Shown in pieces: positions 26,137 to 33,764 of a stretch of 64,000 nt of DNA. A model generated the notes under the pieces. It searched no databases, was not told the origin of the DNA, and saw only the letters and a program-made list of their open reading frames with translations. Within the stretch, counting starts at the first letter, position 1. Every line of letters begins with the position of its first letter. The stretch comes from Sideroxydans sp. (GTDB lineage: Bacteria > Pseudomonadota > Gammaproteobacteria > Burkholderiales > Gallionellaceae), in assembly GCA_028707175.1 (NCBI GenBank), contig JAQTUV010000004.1, positions 186,001 to 250,000 of the forward strand, in the 5' to 3' direction. The translations under genes and the position numbers were made by a program.

Positions 26137-28161
26137 TTATTTCCCTGATGAAATACTATTGGGAGTAAATGAGTACATTCGGATCGGTTTTTTTGCAAAA
26201 TCCTGTTTCATAAAATCGGCATCCGGGTTGTTATGAAATAAATCATCTGGGTAATACGCAATGTGATTTACCCCAAGATCGTACAGGTGTTGAATGGTCA
26301 GACTGAGCTCTTGAGGCGAAACGGGTTCGCTGTTATTTCGCCAATTGACCGTTTGTAGCTCAAAGACCGTCCGTTCCAAACCACAGGTTTCACTTTTGAC
26401 ATTGGCAACAATTCGGTCGTAAAACAACCCTGCGTCATCAGCTTTTTCCATGTAAGGCATCGCCATAATGGCGGTGTAATCATATTTTTTAATCGAATCA
26501 ACCAAACTTTGGGCGTACCACTCTTGAGCATCCTTATTTAAGGCCACTTGCGCATAGAGATTGCGAGCCGTTGTAAGACCCGGACGATAAGCACGAATGG
26601 TTTGTGCCAACTCCAATGCAAAGTCGTCTAGGTATTCGGTTTTCAGCTTCGTCCAACGCAAAAACGAAGAACGATTCGATCGAATGTCATGGACACTTTC
26701 TTTCAAGCCCCATTTTTTATATTGCGCATGAGCCATCACGCTATCGTCTTCATAGTCTGACAGGGTCACATCATCATGAAAGAGTATCCCGTCTATGACA
26801 GCCGATTTCGCCAGGTCTTCGTAGATTTCTCGGATCACCTTGCGTGCCTTTGATGAAAAAGGCGAAAGTCGTGGATAACCCATATTCAGGTGCGCCTGAT
26901 CAACTTGCAAGGTCACCACTTTGTCGTTCGCGGCGGGATTATCGGCAGGTAATTCCCAAGCGATCATCGGCATCCAAGCGTAAATCCGCTTAACCTGTGT
27001 TCTTGTGCCGATCTGCCATGCCACCCGATTAAACAAGTCACTACGCACAGGGATATTGCGATTGGGGAAATAGACATAGTCGGCAGCCCCGTTTGCATCG
27101 GGATCGGCAAACGCCTGCAGGTAGACGGTGTTGGCATTGACTCTCTTGATCCGCTCAAGCAATTCCCCGAGGTTCTTATTGACTTGATCGGGATCAGGGT
27201 CATAGATGTAATCGAGATCGATATGCATCGCTTTGGTGGTCAGCGCACCGTCTGTAAAATTGTTGTTGCGATCCCACATGTTGAGCGCCATGTCCGCATG
27301 AGACATTTTTTGGTCAACCAAAATTCGTCGCAGCCCCCATAAGGGAGTGATCTTGGTATTACTTCCATCGTCCAGCGTAAGCCCGATGGGCATGCCAAGA
27401 CGCTCGGCGATTTTGCGCACCTCCGTGTTGTACTCACCGTAAGGCCAAACCATGACTCGTGGTTTTTGACCCGCGTATTGCTTGAGAAAATCGTTATTGG
27501 TTTTTAGATCTTGGTAAATTCGGTGTTGGTAGCTTTTATCACTCTCATACGCCCCCTTATCACTCAACCATTGGCGGGTAATCGCAGCGGGTTGCATATT
27601 CCCTTGTGGATTTCCCAAGATTCCCCGGTGCAGAAGGTAGCTATGACTGCCTATCTCAACCAAGCCACTGGCAACCATCTCCTTGATTTCTTTTTGACTC
27701 AGGAACTTGCTTCTATCAATCATGTGGCCATCAAAATCAACCTTGTCTGTTGCTTGCAGCCAGCTTCCAACTAAGGCTATCACCGTGGGTATTTTGTATT
27801 TTTTTATGATCGGGAGCGCGTTGGCGTACACCGACTGATAACCATCGTCAAAAGTAATCAAAACTGCTTTACTGGGTAACGGTTTATTTTGCTTCCTATA
27901 GTTAAGGATGTCGTCGACTCTGATGAAGTGATAGCCGTTATCAATAAGCCACTTCATCTGCGCCTCGAAACTGGCAGCCGATACCGCATAGGTCGAGTCT
28001 AGCGTCTCGCTTTTTTCAGCTATTTCGTGATAACTAAAAATGGTGAAGTCATTGGGATTACGATCACGACTACATGGGTTTTGCAAATTGTCAGCCATTA
28101 AATTGGCACAAAATAAATTTGCGATGACTAGCATTGTTATAGCTATCGAAGAACGCACCAT
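26137..28161 (-). CDS. pgaB: Poly-beta-1,6-GlcNAc N-deacetylase
   Basis: A 674-aa exported protein. The signal peptide spans 1-23 (ends near NLMA) and lacks a clear lipobox, unlike E. coli PgaB. A CE4 deacetylase domain covers about 35-290, with FSYHEI, the metal-binding DD in LITFDDGYQS and the His motif in EIGSHSYLLHRG. The C-terminal glycoside-hydrolase-like PgaB domain follows (about 310-650), including LDYIYDPDPDQVNKN and GILFHDDVTLSDYEDDSV. It deacetylates poly-GlcNAc in the periplasm for export. PgaA would normally be encoded upstream but is absent here. Confidence 0.93.
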   Translation of the reverse strand: MVRSSIAITMLVIANLFCANLMADNLQNPCSRDRNPNDFTIFSYHEIAEKSETLDSTYAVSAASFEAQMKWLIDNGYHFIRVDDILNYRKQNKPLPSKAVLITFDDGYQSVYANALPIIKKYKIPTVIALVGSWLQATDKVDFDGHMIDRSKFLSQKEIKEMVASGLVEIGSHSYLLHRGILGNPQGNMQPAAITRQWLSDKGAYESDKSYQHRIYQDLKTNNDFLKQYAGQKPRVMVWPYGEYNTEVRKIAERLGMPIGLTLDDGSNTKITPLWGLRRILVDQKMSHADMALNMWDRNNNFTDGALTTKAMHIDLDYIYDPDPDQVNKNLGELLERIKRVNANTVYLQAFADPDANGAADYVYFPNRNIPVRSDLFNRVAWQIGTRTQVKRIYAWMPMIAWELPADNPAANDKVVTLQVDQAHLNMGYPRLSPFSSKARKVIREIYEDLAKSAVIDGILFHDDVTLSDYEDDSVMAHAQYKKWGLKESVHDIRSNRSSFLRWTKLKTEYLDDFALELAQTIRAYRPGLTTARNLYAQVALNKDAQEWYAQSLVDSIKKYDYTAIMAMPYMEKADDAGLFYDRIVANVKSETCGLERTVFELQTVNWRNNSEPVSPQELSLTIQHLYDLGVNHIAYYPDDLFHNNPDADFMKQDFAKKPIRMYSFTPNSISSGK

Positions 28162-28478
28162 TCTCTTTCCAAAAGTCTAAGTTAAATCTCGGGCCGGTAT
28201 CGAGCAACCAGTCAAGGTTCCCGTCAAAATTCACGCGTTGAGTGATTTTCGCCCATGCTACCAGTCTTTCCAGACGCGAGGGCGATCCCGCTTTCCGCAT
28301 ACATAAAGACACAACCGCCCCGCCCCTATTACGCTCAACTTCCCCCTACTAACTTCGCTCGCTTAAATGCGCGCCTCCTGATTTAAGTAGAGACTCGGAT
28401 TATCTGAGATGTGTGCGAAAGCAGTTTTTTAAGAGCCCAAACCGTTTTCAGCTTTGACCGATGAGCAGCCCAAAATGA
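28162..28478. other. Gene-free region upstream of pgaB
   Basis: This stretch holds no convincing gene and must carry the pgaB promoter. A 73-codon frame (28091-28312, minus) overlaps pgaB, has no good ribosome site and no recognisable homology, so I do not call it. I see no remnant of pgaA that I can defend. Confidence 0.6.
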
Positions 28479-28505
28479 GAAACGCCCCCAACTCGGGAGC
28501 GTTTC
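28479..28505 (-). terminator. Terminator after the CitE-type gene
   Basis: GAAACGC and GCGTTTC pair around a CCC..GGG inner stem, followed on the minus strand by TCATTTTG. It lies about 50 bases beyond the stop of the lyase gene ending at 28556. Confidence 0.7.
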
Positions 28506-28555
28506 ATCCACAAATACAGTTCAGTTCGATGCGAACTGACTTATATTCCAACGGC

Positions 28556-29545
28556 TCAACTAAAAAACGCCGCGCTCGCTTCCGCAGGTATCGCCACGTT
28601 GGTGATCTTGGCTTTCTGTAGCACTTCCCAGAAGTAACGATAGGTGGCGCGATCATGCAACTCGCCGTCGTATTGGATGGGCCCCCACTCTGCCGCTTGT
28701 GCAGCCAACAGGATGTTGCTGGCAATAGTGACTTCGTCATAGTTGGGTTTCATGGCATCGACGATGGCGGGGATCTGTGTGGGGTAGATGCTCCACATGC
28801 GTAAGAAACCGAATTCGTTGCGTGCGCGGCTGGCGTCGGAGAAAGTCGTCTCCGTGTTCTTGAGATCGAGGGTGACGTTGTGCGCGGGCACTACGCCGTG
28901 CGCCAATGCGGCAGCAACGACTTGCGCTTTGGCGCGTGCCAACAAGCGATGTTCGAACTGGCCGGGGCTGCGCATGGCGCTGGCGGGAATGGCACCGTGA
29001 TGGCCGCTGACGAAATCCATCAAACCAAAATCGACGACCTGCAACCACGGCAATGCGGCGATCTCATACACCTCATGCAAAGCACCGTGCGTCTCGATCA
29101 GGATGTGGATGGGGATCTGGCGTGTGATGCCATTAGCCGCCGCCACTTTTTGGATGTAGGCGATCATCTCAGCTGCTTGTGAGGCTTTGGTGCATTTGGG
29201 GATGGTGATGTAGGCCAACAACTTGCCTGCCCCACCCACCAAAATGTCCACGTCTAATCGCCAAGCGGCGTGGGTGTAGTCATGGATGCGTGCACCTGCC
29301 ATGCGGTGTTTGTTCGATTCTGAATTCAACACACGCACGATCATCTCGGCATGTTCGCGCTCTTGCCCAGCAGCAGCACCGTCTTCGCAATCACAGGTGA
29401 TGTCGAAGATGGGACCGAGGCTGTCTTGCAGCGACAAGGCTTTCAGGATGAGTTTCTCGCTCCCCGCGAAATGTTCGCAGCTAGGGATGATGGGAAATGG
29501 CTTTTCGCCGCCGAACAAAGCTTGATTGGGATGGATGGCTGACAT
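28556..29545 (-). CDS. HpcH/HpaI-CitE family CoA-ester lyase (copy 1)
   Basis: A 329-aa TIM-barrel protein. CDCEDGAAAGQE corresponds to the DLED-type motif of CitE proteins, IHILIETHGAL carries the metal-binding Glu and VVDFGLMDFVSGHHG the metal-binding Asp. Relatives cleave malyl-CoA, beta-methylmalyl-CoA or citramalyl-CoA. The start follows AAGGAAG. It is the third gene of a minus-strand operon after a second CitE protein and a mesaconyl-CoA hydratase. The exact substrate is not visible; beta-methylmalyl-CoA (to propionyl-CoA and glyoxylate) or citramalyl-CoA (to acetyl-CoA and pyruvate) fit the hydratase next door. Confidence 0.82.
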   Translation of the reverse strand: MSAIHPNQALFGGEKPFPIIPSCEHFAGSEKLILKALSLQDSLGPIFDITCDCEDGAAAGQEREHAEMIVRVLNSESNKHRMAGARIHDYTHAAWRLDVDILVGGAGKLLAYITIPKCTKASQAAEMIAYIQKVAAANGITRQIPIHILIETHGALHEVYEIAALPWLQVVDFGLMDFVSGHHGAIPASAMRSPGQFEHRLLARAKAQVVAAALAHGVVPAHNVTLDLKNTETTFSDASRARNEFGFLRMWSIYPTQIPAIVDAMKPNYDEVTIASNILLAAQAAEWGPIQYDGELHDRATYRYFWEVLQKAKITNVAIPAEASAAFFS

Positions 29546-29554
29546 GGTTCTTCC

Positions 29555-30637
29555 TTATCGACGTGGAATGAAAACGGTGTAATCAAGATCGAGTACGACG
29601 TTAGGGTGATAGACCCGTTTGCCGTCTTTCTCGATGTGGGTGCTGGGTATTGTCTTGGCTGCTGCGTTCTTCACACCCACCATGCGCAGACGCAAGGCTC
29701 CGATGTCTGTGCGACCGGGTATCTCCCAACGTTCCAGCACTTCTGTCCAAGTGTAGAAGGTGTCACCACCGAAGCTTGGATTACAGTGTGTGCCGGCGTT
29801 GATGGCGAGTATGCCCAAGGCGTTCTCCAAGCCGTCATACGACAGCGCACGACAGATGGAGATGACGTGTCCGCCATACATCAGCCGGCGACCGAACTGG
29901 GTATCTTTCATCATCTGCGCATCGAAGTGCAGGCGCGCATTGTTCTGATACAGCTTGGTCGCCATGGTGTGATCGGAATCATCCACGGTCATGCCAGCGG
30001 GGTGGTCGATGCGCTCGCCTGCTTGATAGTCATCCCACAAGCGTTGCCCACCCGTTAGTGCGGTTTCGAACTTCGCACAATCCAATGAGGCTGGTACTTG
30101 CAGCTGCTCAACTGGCACGACGGCGGGTAGCTCGGGTACGTGCGTCGCTGGTGCAGGAATGGTCTGATCTTGCTTGTGCACCATGACCCAGCGCTTCCAT
30201 TCGATGACGATTTGGTGATGTTGATTTCGCGACACCGAATGCACATAGACCACACCACTGCTTCCGTTGGAATTCTGTTTGAGTCCGATGACGGAGGAAG
30301 TGGTACTCAGTGTGTCACCCGCATACACGGGAGACACGAAGCGAATGTCGGCATAACCCAGATTGGCCACCGCATTGACTGAGATATCAGAAACGGTCTT
30401 ACCGAAGGCAATATGGAATGCCAGTAGATCGTCGATTGGCCTATCGCGATACCCCAAAGCATGCGCGACGGTTTGCGCACTGGACAGTAGATGACGACTA
30501 CCGGTAAGTGCGATGTATAAGGCGCTATCACCATCGCTTATCGTGCGCGGTGTGGCATGTTGAAACACTTGCCCGATGTGGAAGTCCTCGAAGAAGTTGC
30601 CACGACCAAGTGATGAAGGATTATTTGCTTTACTCAT
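29555..30637 (-). CDS. mch: Mesaconyl-CoA hydratase (double MaoC fold)
   Basis: A 360-aa protein of two hot-dog domains. GNFFEDFHIGQVFQHATPRTISDGD at the N-terminus, DDLLAFHIAFGKTVSDISVNAVANLGYADIRF and SVIGLKQNSNGSSGVVYV match mesaconyl-CoA hydratases of the ethylmalonyl-CoA and 3-hydroxypropionate pathways closely enough to name it. That enzyme interconverts mesaconyl-C1-CoA and beta-methylmalyl-CoA. The start overlaps the end of the second lyase gene by eight bases, and the first lyase gene follows after nine bases, so all three share a transcript. No ccr, ecm or mcd of the ethylmalonyl-CoA pathway lies in this window. Confidence 0.87.
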   Translation of the reverse strand: MSKANNPSSLGRGNFFEDFHIGQVFQHATPRTISDGDSALYIALTGSRHLLSSAQTVAHALGYRDRPIDDLLAFHIAFGKTVSDISVNAVANLGYADIRFVSPVYAGDTLSTTSSVIGLKQNSNGSSGVVYVHSVSRNQHHQIVIEWKRWVMVHKQDQTIPAPATHVPELPAVVPVEQLQVPASLDCAKFETALTGGQRLWDDYQAGERIDHPAGMTVDDSDHTMATKLYQNNARLHFDAQMMKDTQFGRRLMYGGHVISICRALSYDGLENALGILAINAGTHCNPSFGGDTFYTWTEVLERWEIPGRTDIGALRLRMVGVKNAAAKTIPSTHIEKDGKRVYHPNVVLDLDYTVFIPRR

Positions 30638-31511
30638 AGGACGCTTCCAATTTTTGGATCATCTCGCTCATGTTCAGTAGACGTTGTGCTGACTTGATAT
30701 GGTGATGTTCGACCAGCCTATCGTTCACCACCACGGTGCCTCGCCCTGCAGCATTTGCCTCGGATAGCGCAGTGATAATTTCGCGTGCAGTGAGCACCTC
30801 AACTTGCTTGGGGGTGTAAGCATCATTGGCGTAAGCGAGTTGTAGCGGATGCACCAAAGATTTGCCATCAAAACCCAAGTCGCGCCCCAAACGGCAAGCG
30901 TATTCGAAGGCTTCCATGTTCTTCAGGTGACTATTGATACCGTCCACCACGCCACGCTTGTAGGCACGCGCTGCCAAGATCACCATGGACAGACTGGTCA
31001 GCAAAGGGAATCTATCTTTGGTGATGTGAGCATGCATCTGCGAAATGAGATCAGAGGTCGCCACGATCATGCAGGCGATACGGTCAGATGCGCTGGCGAT
31101 CTCTTCCGCATGCAACACAGCCAACGGGCTTTCGATCATCACCATCACAGGTACATCTTCCCCACCGGCTTTATCCAAAGCATCGATTGCATCAAGCACG
31201 TTCTGCCGACTTTCAATATTGGTGAACAGCACGGCATCGATATCGAGTTTGGCTACTGCTTTGATGTCGTCATGCCCCCAAGGGGATGTCAGGTCATTGA
31301 CGCGCACCACGAGTTCGCGCTCGCCGTACCCGCCTTGCTTGATAGCATCCACCACGTTCTGCCGCGAAACCTCTTTGGCCGCAATGAGGATAGGGTCTCC
31401 TAGATCCAAGATCAGAGAATCCGCCGGCAACGTACGCGCCTTTTCCAGAAAGCGTGTGTTACAGCCGGGCACATAAAGCATCGAGCGGCGCGGTCGAAAG
31501 TATTTATTCAT
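30630..31511 (-). CDS. CitE-family CoA-ester lyase (copy 2)
   Basis: A 293-aa CitE-type barrel: RPRRSMLYVPGCNTRFLEKA at the start, the Arg in VVRVNDLTSPWG, the Glu in VMVMIESPLAVLHAEEI, an Asp in VATSDLISQM, and the C-terminal GKSLVHPLQLAYANDAYTP typical of the family. The motif normally LDLEDSV reads LDLGDPI, so an acidic residue conserved in the family is Gly here. That could change activity, for example towards thioesterase action like Mcl2. It is the first gene of the minus-strand arm and starts about 360 bases from the divergent GntR gene; GGGGAAG precedes ATG 31511. Confidence 0.82.
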   Translation of the reverse strand: MNKYFRPRRSMLYVPGCNTRFLEKARTLPADSLILDLGDPILIAAKEVSRQNVVDAIKQGGYGERELVVRVNDLTSPWGHDDIKAVAKLDIDAVLFTNIESRQNVLDAIDALDKAGGEDVPVMVMIESPLAVLHAEEIASASDRIACMIVATSDLISQMHAHITKDRFPLLTSLSMVILAARAYKRGVVDGINSHLKNMEAFEYACRLGRDLGFDGKSLVHPLQLAYANDAYTPKQVEVLTAREIITALSEANAAGRGTVVVNDRLVEHHHIKSAQRLLNMSEMIQKLEASYE

Positions 31512-31579
31512 AGGCTTCCCCTAATGAGTTTCACTGCATTTGAACCATTGCATCACCTTAATACATGAGCTGCCGCCTG

Positions 31580-31680
31580 CTCCTTCCCCCATGCAGGGAA
31601 AGGCGGGTATGTGGGAAGAATTGTGAAAACACCACGAGTCTACCCCCTCCCTAAGCCCTCCCCCTGCATGGGGGAGGGAA
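31580..31680. repeat. Family-A repeats in the divergent citE/gntR region
   Basis: Two related palindromes, CCTTCCCCCATGCAGGGAAAGG and CCCTCCCCCTGCATGGGGGAGGG, flank about 45 bases including TCTACCCCC. They make up much of the gene-free stretch 31512-31870; the rest carries the operator-like site and promoters. Confidence 0.75.
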
Positions 31681-31790
31681 CTTGTTCAGCCTCCTCCACA
31701 ACTATGAGGTTGAAGCCGTATTCAGCACCTCACTCATTGCCTGATTCGCCGACCGATTCTAGCCACGCACAAAAACAGTGTCAATGAAAT

Positions 31791-31816
31791 TCTTATATCT
31801 TCTATAAGACATAAGA
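31791..31816. promoter_or_regulatory. Probable operator of the HutC-type GntR regulator
   Basis: TCTTATA and TATAAGA form an inverted repeat with a five-base spacer (31791-31809), followed by a third half-site CATAAGA (31810-31816). It sits 55 bases before the regulator's likely start and between the two divergent arms, where an autoregulatory GntR site is expected. Confidence 0.5.
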
Positions 31817-31870
31817 TGCTGGACTTGTGATTTTTTGCATGTTATAAATATCGCCATCCATCATCCATCC

Positions 31871-32614
31871 ATGACTGACATGCCTGATACCAAATCATCC
31901 CCTGTGTTTCAGCCGCTCTATCGGCAGATCAAGGCGCTGATCACACAAAGCCTGATCGCGGGCAAGTGGAGCCCCGGCCACCCCATCCCCAGCGAGATGG
32001 AGCTAGCAGCGCAGTTCGGTGTGAGCCAAGGTACGGTGAGAAAAGCCATCGACGAACTCGCTGCCGAGAACATCCTCAATCGTCGTCAGGGTAAAGGTAC
32101 GTTTGTAGCGACTCACGCTGAAGATGGCGTGAAGTTGCGCTTCTTGCGCTTGGTGGCAGCGGATGGGAGCAAGCAGTTATTGGACAATCGTCTGTTGAGT
32201 TGCGAGCGCAGTAAAGCCCCCGCTCAGGTGGCGCAACAACTCGGCATCAAGACGGGCAGCACCATCATCGAAATCAAGCGTCTGCTCCTGCTAGCAGACA
32301 AGCCGACCATCCTCGATCACATCATCCTGCCTGCTGCCAACTTTAAGGGCGTGAACTCCGCATTGATCGAATCGTTCAACGGCTCGATGTATCGCATGTA
32401 TGAATCGCAGCTGGGCATCCGCATGGTGCGTGCGGAAGAACGTTTGAATGCAATCGGTGCCGATGCGGCGACGGCATCCATCCTCAACATCAAGACCCAC
32501 ACACCGCTGTTACGTATCGAACGTGTCTCCTATACCTATGGTGACAAACCCATGGAGTGGCGCTTGGGCATGTGCCTGACCAATGAGCATCATTATCTGA
32601 ATCATCTTGAGTGA
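31871..32614 (+). CDS. GntR/HutC-family regulator (UTRA domain)
   Basis: A 247-aa regulator. The winged helix at about 12-80 has LYRQIKALITQSLIAGKWSPGHPIPSEMELAAQFGVSQGTVRKAIDELAAENIL and the RRQGKGTFVA wing; a UTRA ligand domain follows (about 95-240). ATG 31871 is my choice; ATG 31880 is also possible, neither has a clear ribosome site, and a TTG at 31835 opens the same frame. It lies between two divergent arms of CoA-ester genes and probably controls both in response to a pathway acid or CoA ester. The stop is 18 bases from the next gene. Confidence 0.85.
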   Translation: MTDMPDTKSSPVFQPLYRQIKALITQSLIAGKWSPGHPIPSEMELAAQFGVSQGTVRKAIDELAAENILNRRQGKGTFVATHAEDGVKLRFLRLVAADGSKQLLDNRLLSCERSKAPAQVAQQLGIKTGSTIIEIKRLLLLADKPTILDHIILPAANFKGVNSALIESFNGSMYRMYESQLGIRMVRAEERLNAIGADAATASILNIKTHTPLLRIERVSYTYGDKPMEWRLGMCLTNEHHYLNHLE

Positions 32615-32631
32615 GTGGCACAGGAGGCGAT

Positions 32632-33756
32632 ATGACGACCGAAGAGAAAAAACACAAAAATATCGACACCAGCATGCTAGGGGGCTACTGGCCCGGCATC
32701 CAACTGTATTACCCACCCGTCAAATATTCGCCCGCCCAAGGTATCTACGAAGATCTGGAATCGGCTGCGTTGCGCATGAAAAAACATGCGCATGCCACCC
32801 ATGCTCATACGCTCATCTTCGACTTGGAAGATGGTTGTCGCCAAAAAGAATTGAGTCGTCAGTTGCTGCGACAAGAGCTGCCTCACTTCCAACGCAGGCA
32901 TGAGGTGGCCATCGCCATTCGCGTCAATCCATTCCGCACTGAAGAATACGAAAAGGATATGGCGCTGGTGAAGGACATGGCGGAACACATCGACGTGGTG
33001 ATGTTAGCCAAGGCAGGTGAAGCCTATGGCGCACCGGAAGTGCGCGATCTGTCGAGTTTCCTCGCAGGACTCCCACACCCTATCACCATCCAACCCATCA
33101 TCGAACACCCCAAGTCGCTCAAGATCGCGCCCGAGTTGATGCAGTACAGCACGGTGAAACACGTGGTATTCGGTATCCACGACTTCTCTAAAGCGATGGG
33201 CATCCAGATCACGCCCGAGCATTGGACGGAAGAGCTGAAGTACTTCCTCAACCAGATCATGTTCGAGGCACGTATCGCAGGTAAGGGTGTCATCGGCGGT
33301 GTGGAGACACTGATCGGCTCTAGCAGCATGCCGACCAATTTCTTAGAGCCGCACGATGTACGTCGCTGGTTGGACTTGCATGGCGAGAACGAATCACACA
33401 TCGTCTATAAACATGCGTGCCAAGAAGCGGCCAACGGTTTGACGGGCAAGCAAGTCATCCATCCCGCGCACATCCATCTGTGCAAGGTCGCCTACACCCC
33501 CTCCCCCAGTGAAGTCGCCACCAAGATCAAAATATTGAAAGCGGCCATCGAAGCTGATGCCTTACTAGGTGGCGCCATCAAGTTCGAAGGCGAAATGCTA
33601 GACCCACCAATGTTCGGCAAGGCTTTGCAGACTTTGTTGCGCGCCTATTCCTTGCGTGCCCTCACCCCTGCCGACACCGAATTCGCGCTCACCGTTCTTA
33701 AACTCATGCCAGCTCAAGTGGTTCGTGAGAACTGGCCGTACGGCATCATCCTTTAG
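32632..33756 (+). CDS. Divergent CitE/HpcH-family protein (copy 3)
   Basis: A 374-aa protein of the HpcH/HpaI aldolase superfamily, longer than classical CitE (about 290 aa). LIFDLEDGCRQKE is the DLED motif, AIAIRVNPF the Arg motif, QPIIEHPKSLKIAPE the Glu motif and VFGIHDFSKAMGI the metal Asp motif; TGKQVIHPAHIHLCKVAYTPS closes the barrel. So all usual catalytic positions are filled, but the sequence is far from copies 1 and 2. A perfect AGGAGG precedes ATG 32632. It is probably co-transcribed with the regulator and the acyl-CoA ligase. Confidence 0.8.
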   Translation: MTTEEKKHKNIDTSMLGGYWPGIQLYYPPVKYSPAQGIYEDLESAALRMKKHAHATHAHTLIFDLEDGCRQKELSRQLLRQELPHFQRRHEVAIAIRVNPFRTEEYEKDMALVKDMAEHIDVVMLAKAGEAYGAPEVRDLSSFLAGLPHPITIQPIIEHPKSLKIAPELMQYSTVKHVVFGIHDFSKAMGIQITPEHWTEELKYFLNQIMFEARIAGKGVIGGVETLIGSSSMPTNFLEPHDVRRWLDLHGENESHIVYKHACQEAANGLTGKQVIHPAHIHLCKVAYTPSPSEVATKIKILKAAIEADALLGGAIKFEGEMLDPPMFGKALQTLLRAYSLRALTPADTEFALTVLKLMPAQVVRENWPYGIIL

Positions 33757-33764
33757 GAGGCAAC

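Noticed and set aside
28091-28312. 73-codon frame upstream of pgaB, possible pgaA remnant
   Set aside because: It overlaps pgaB, has no clear ribosome site and no PgaA-like sequence I can point to.
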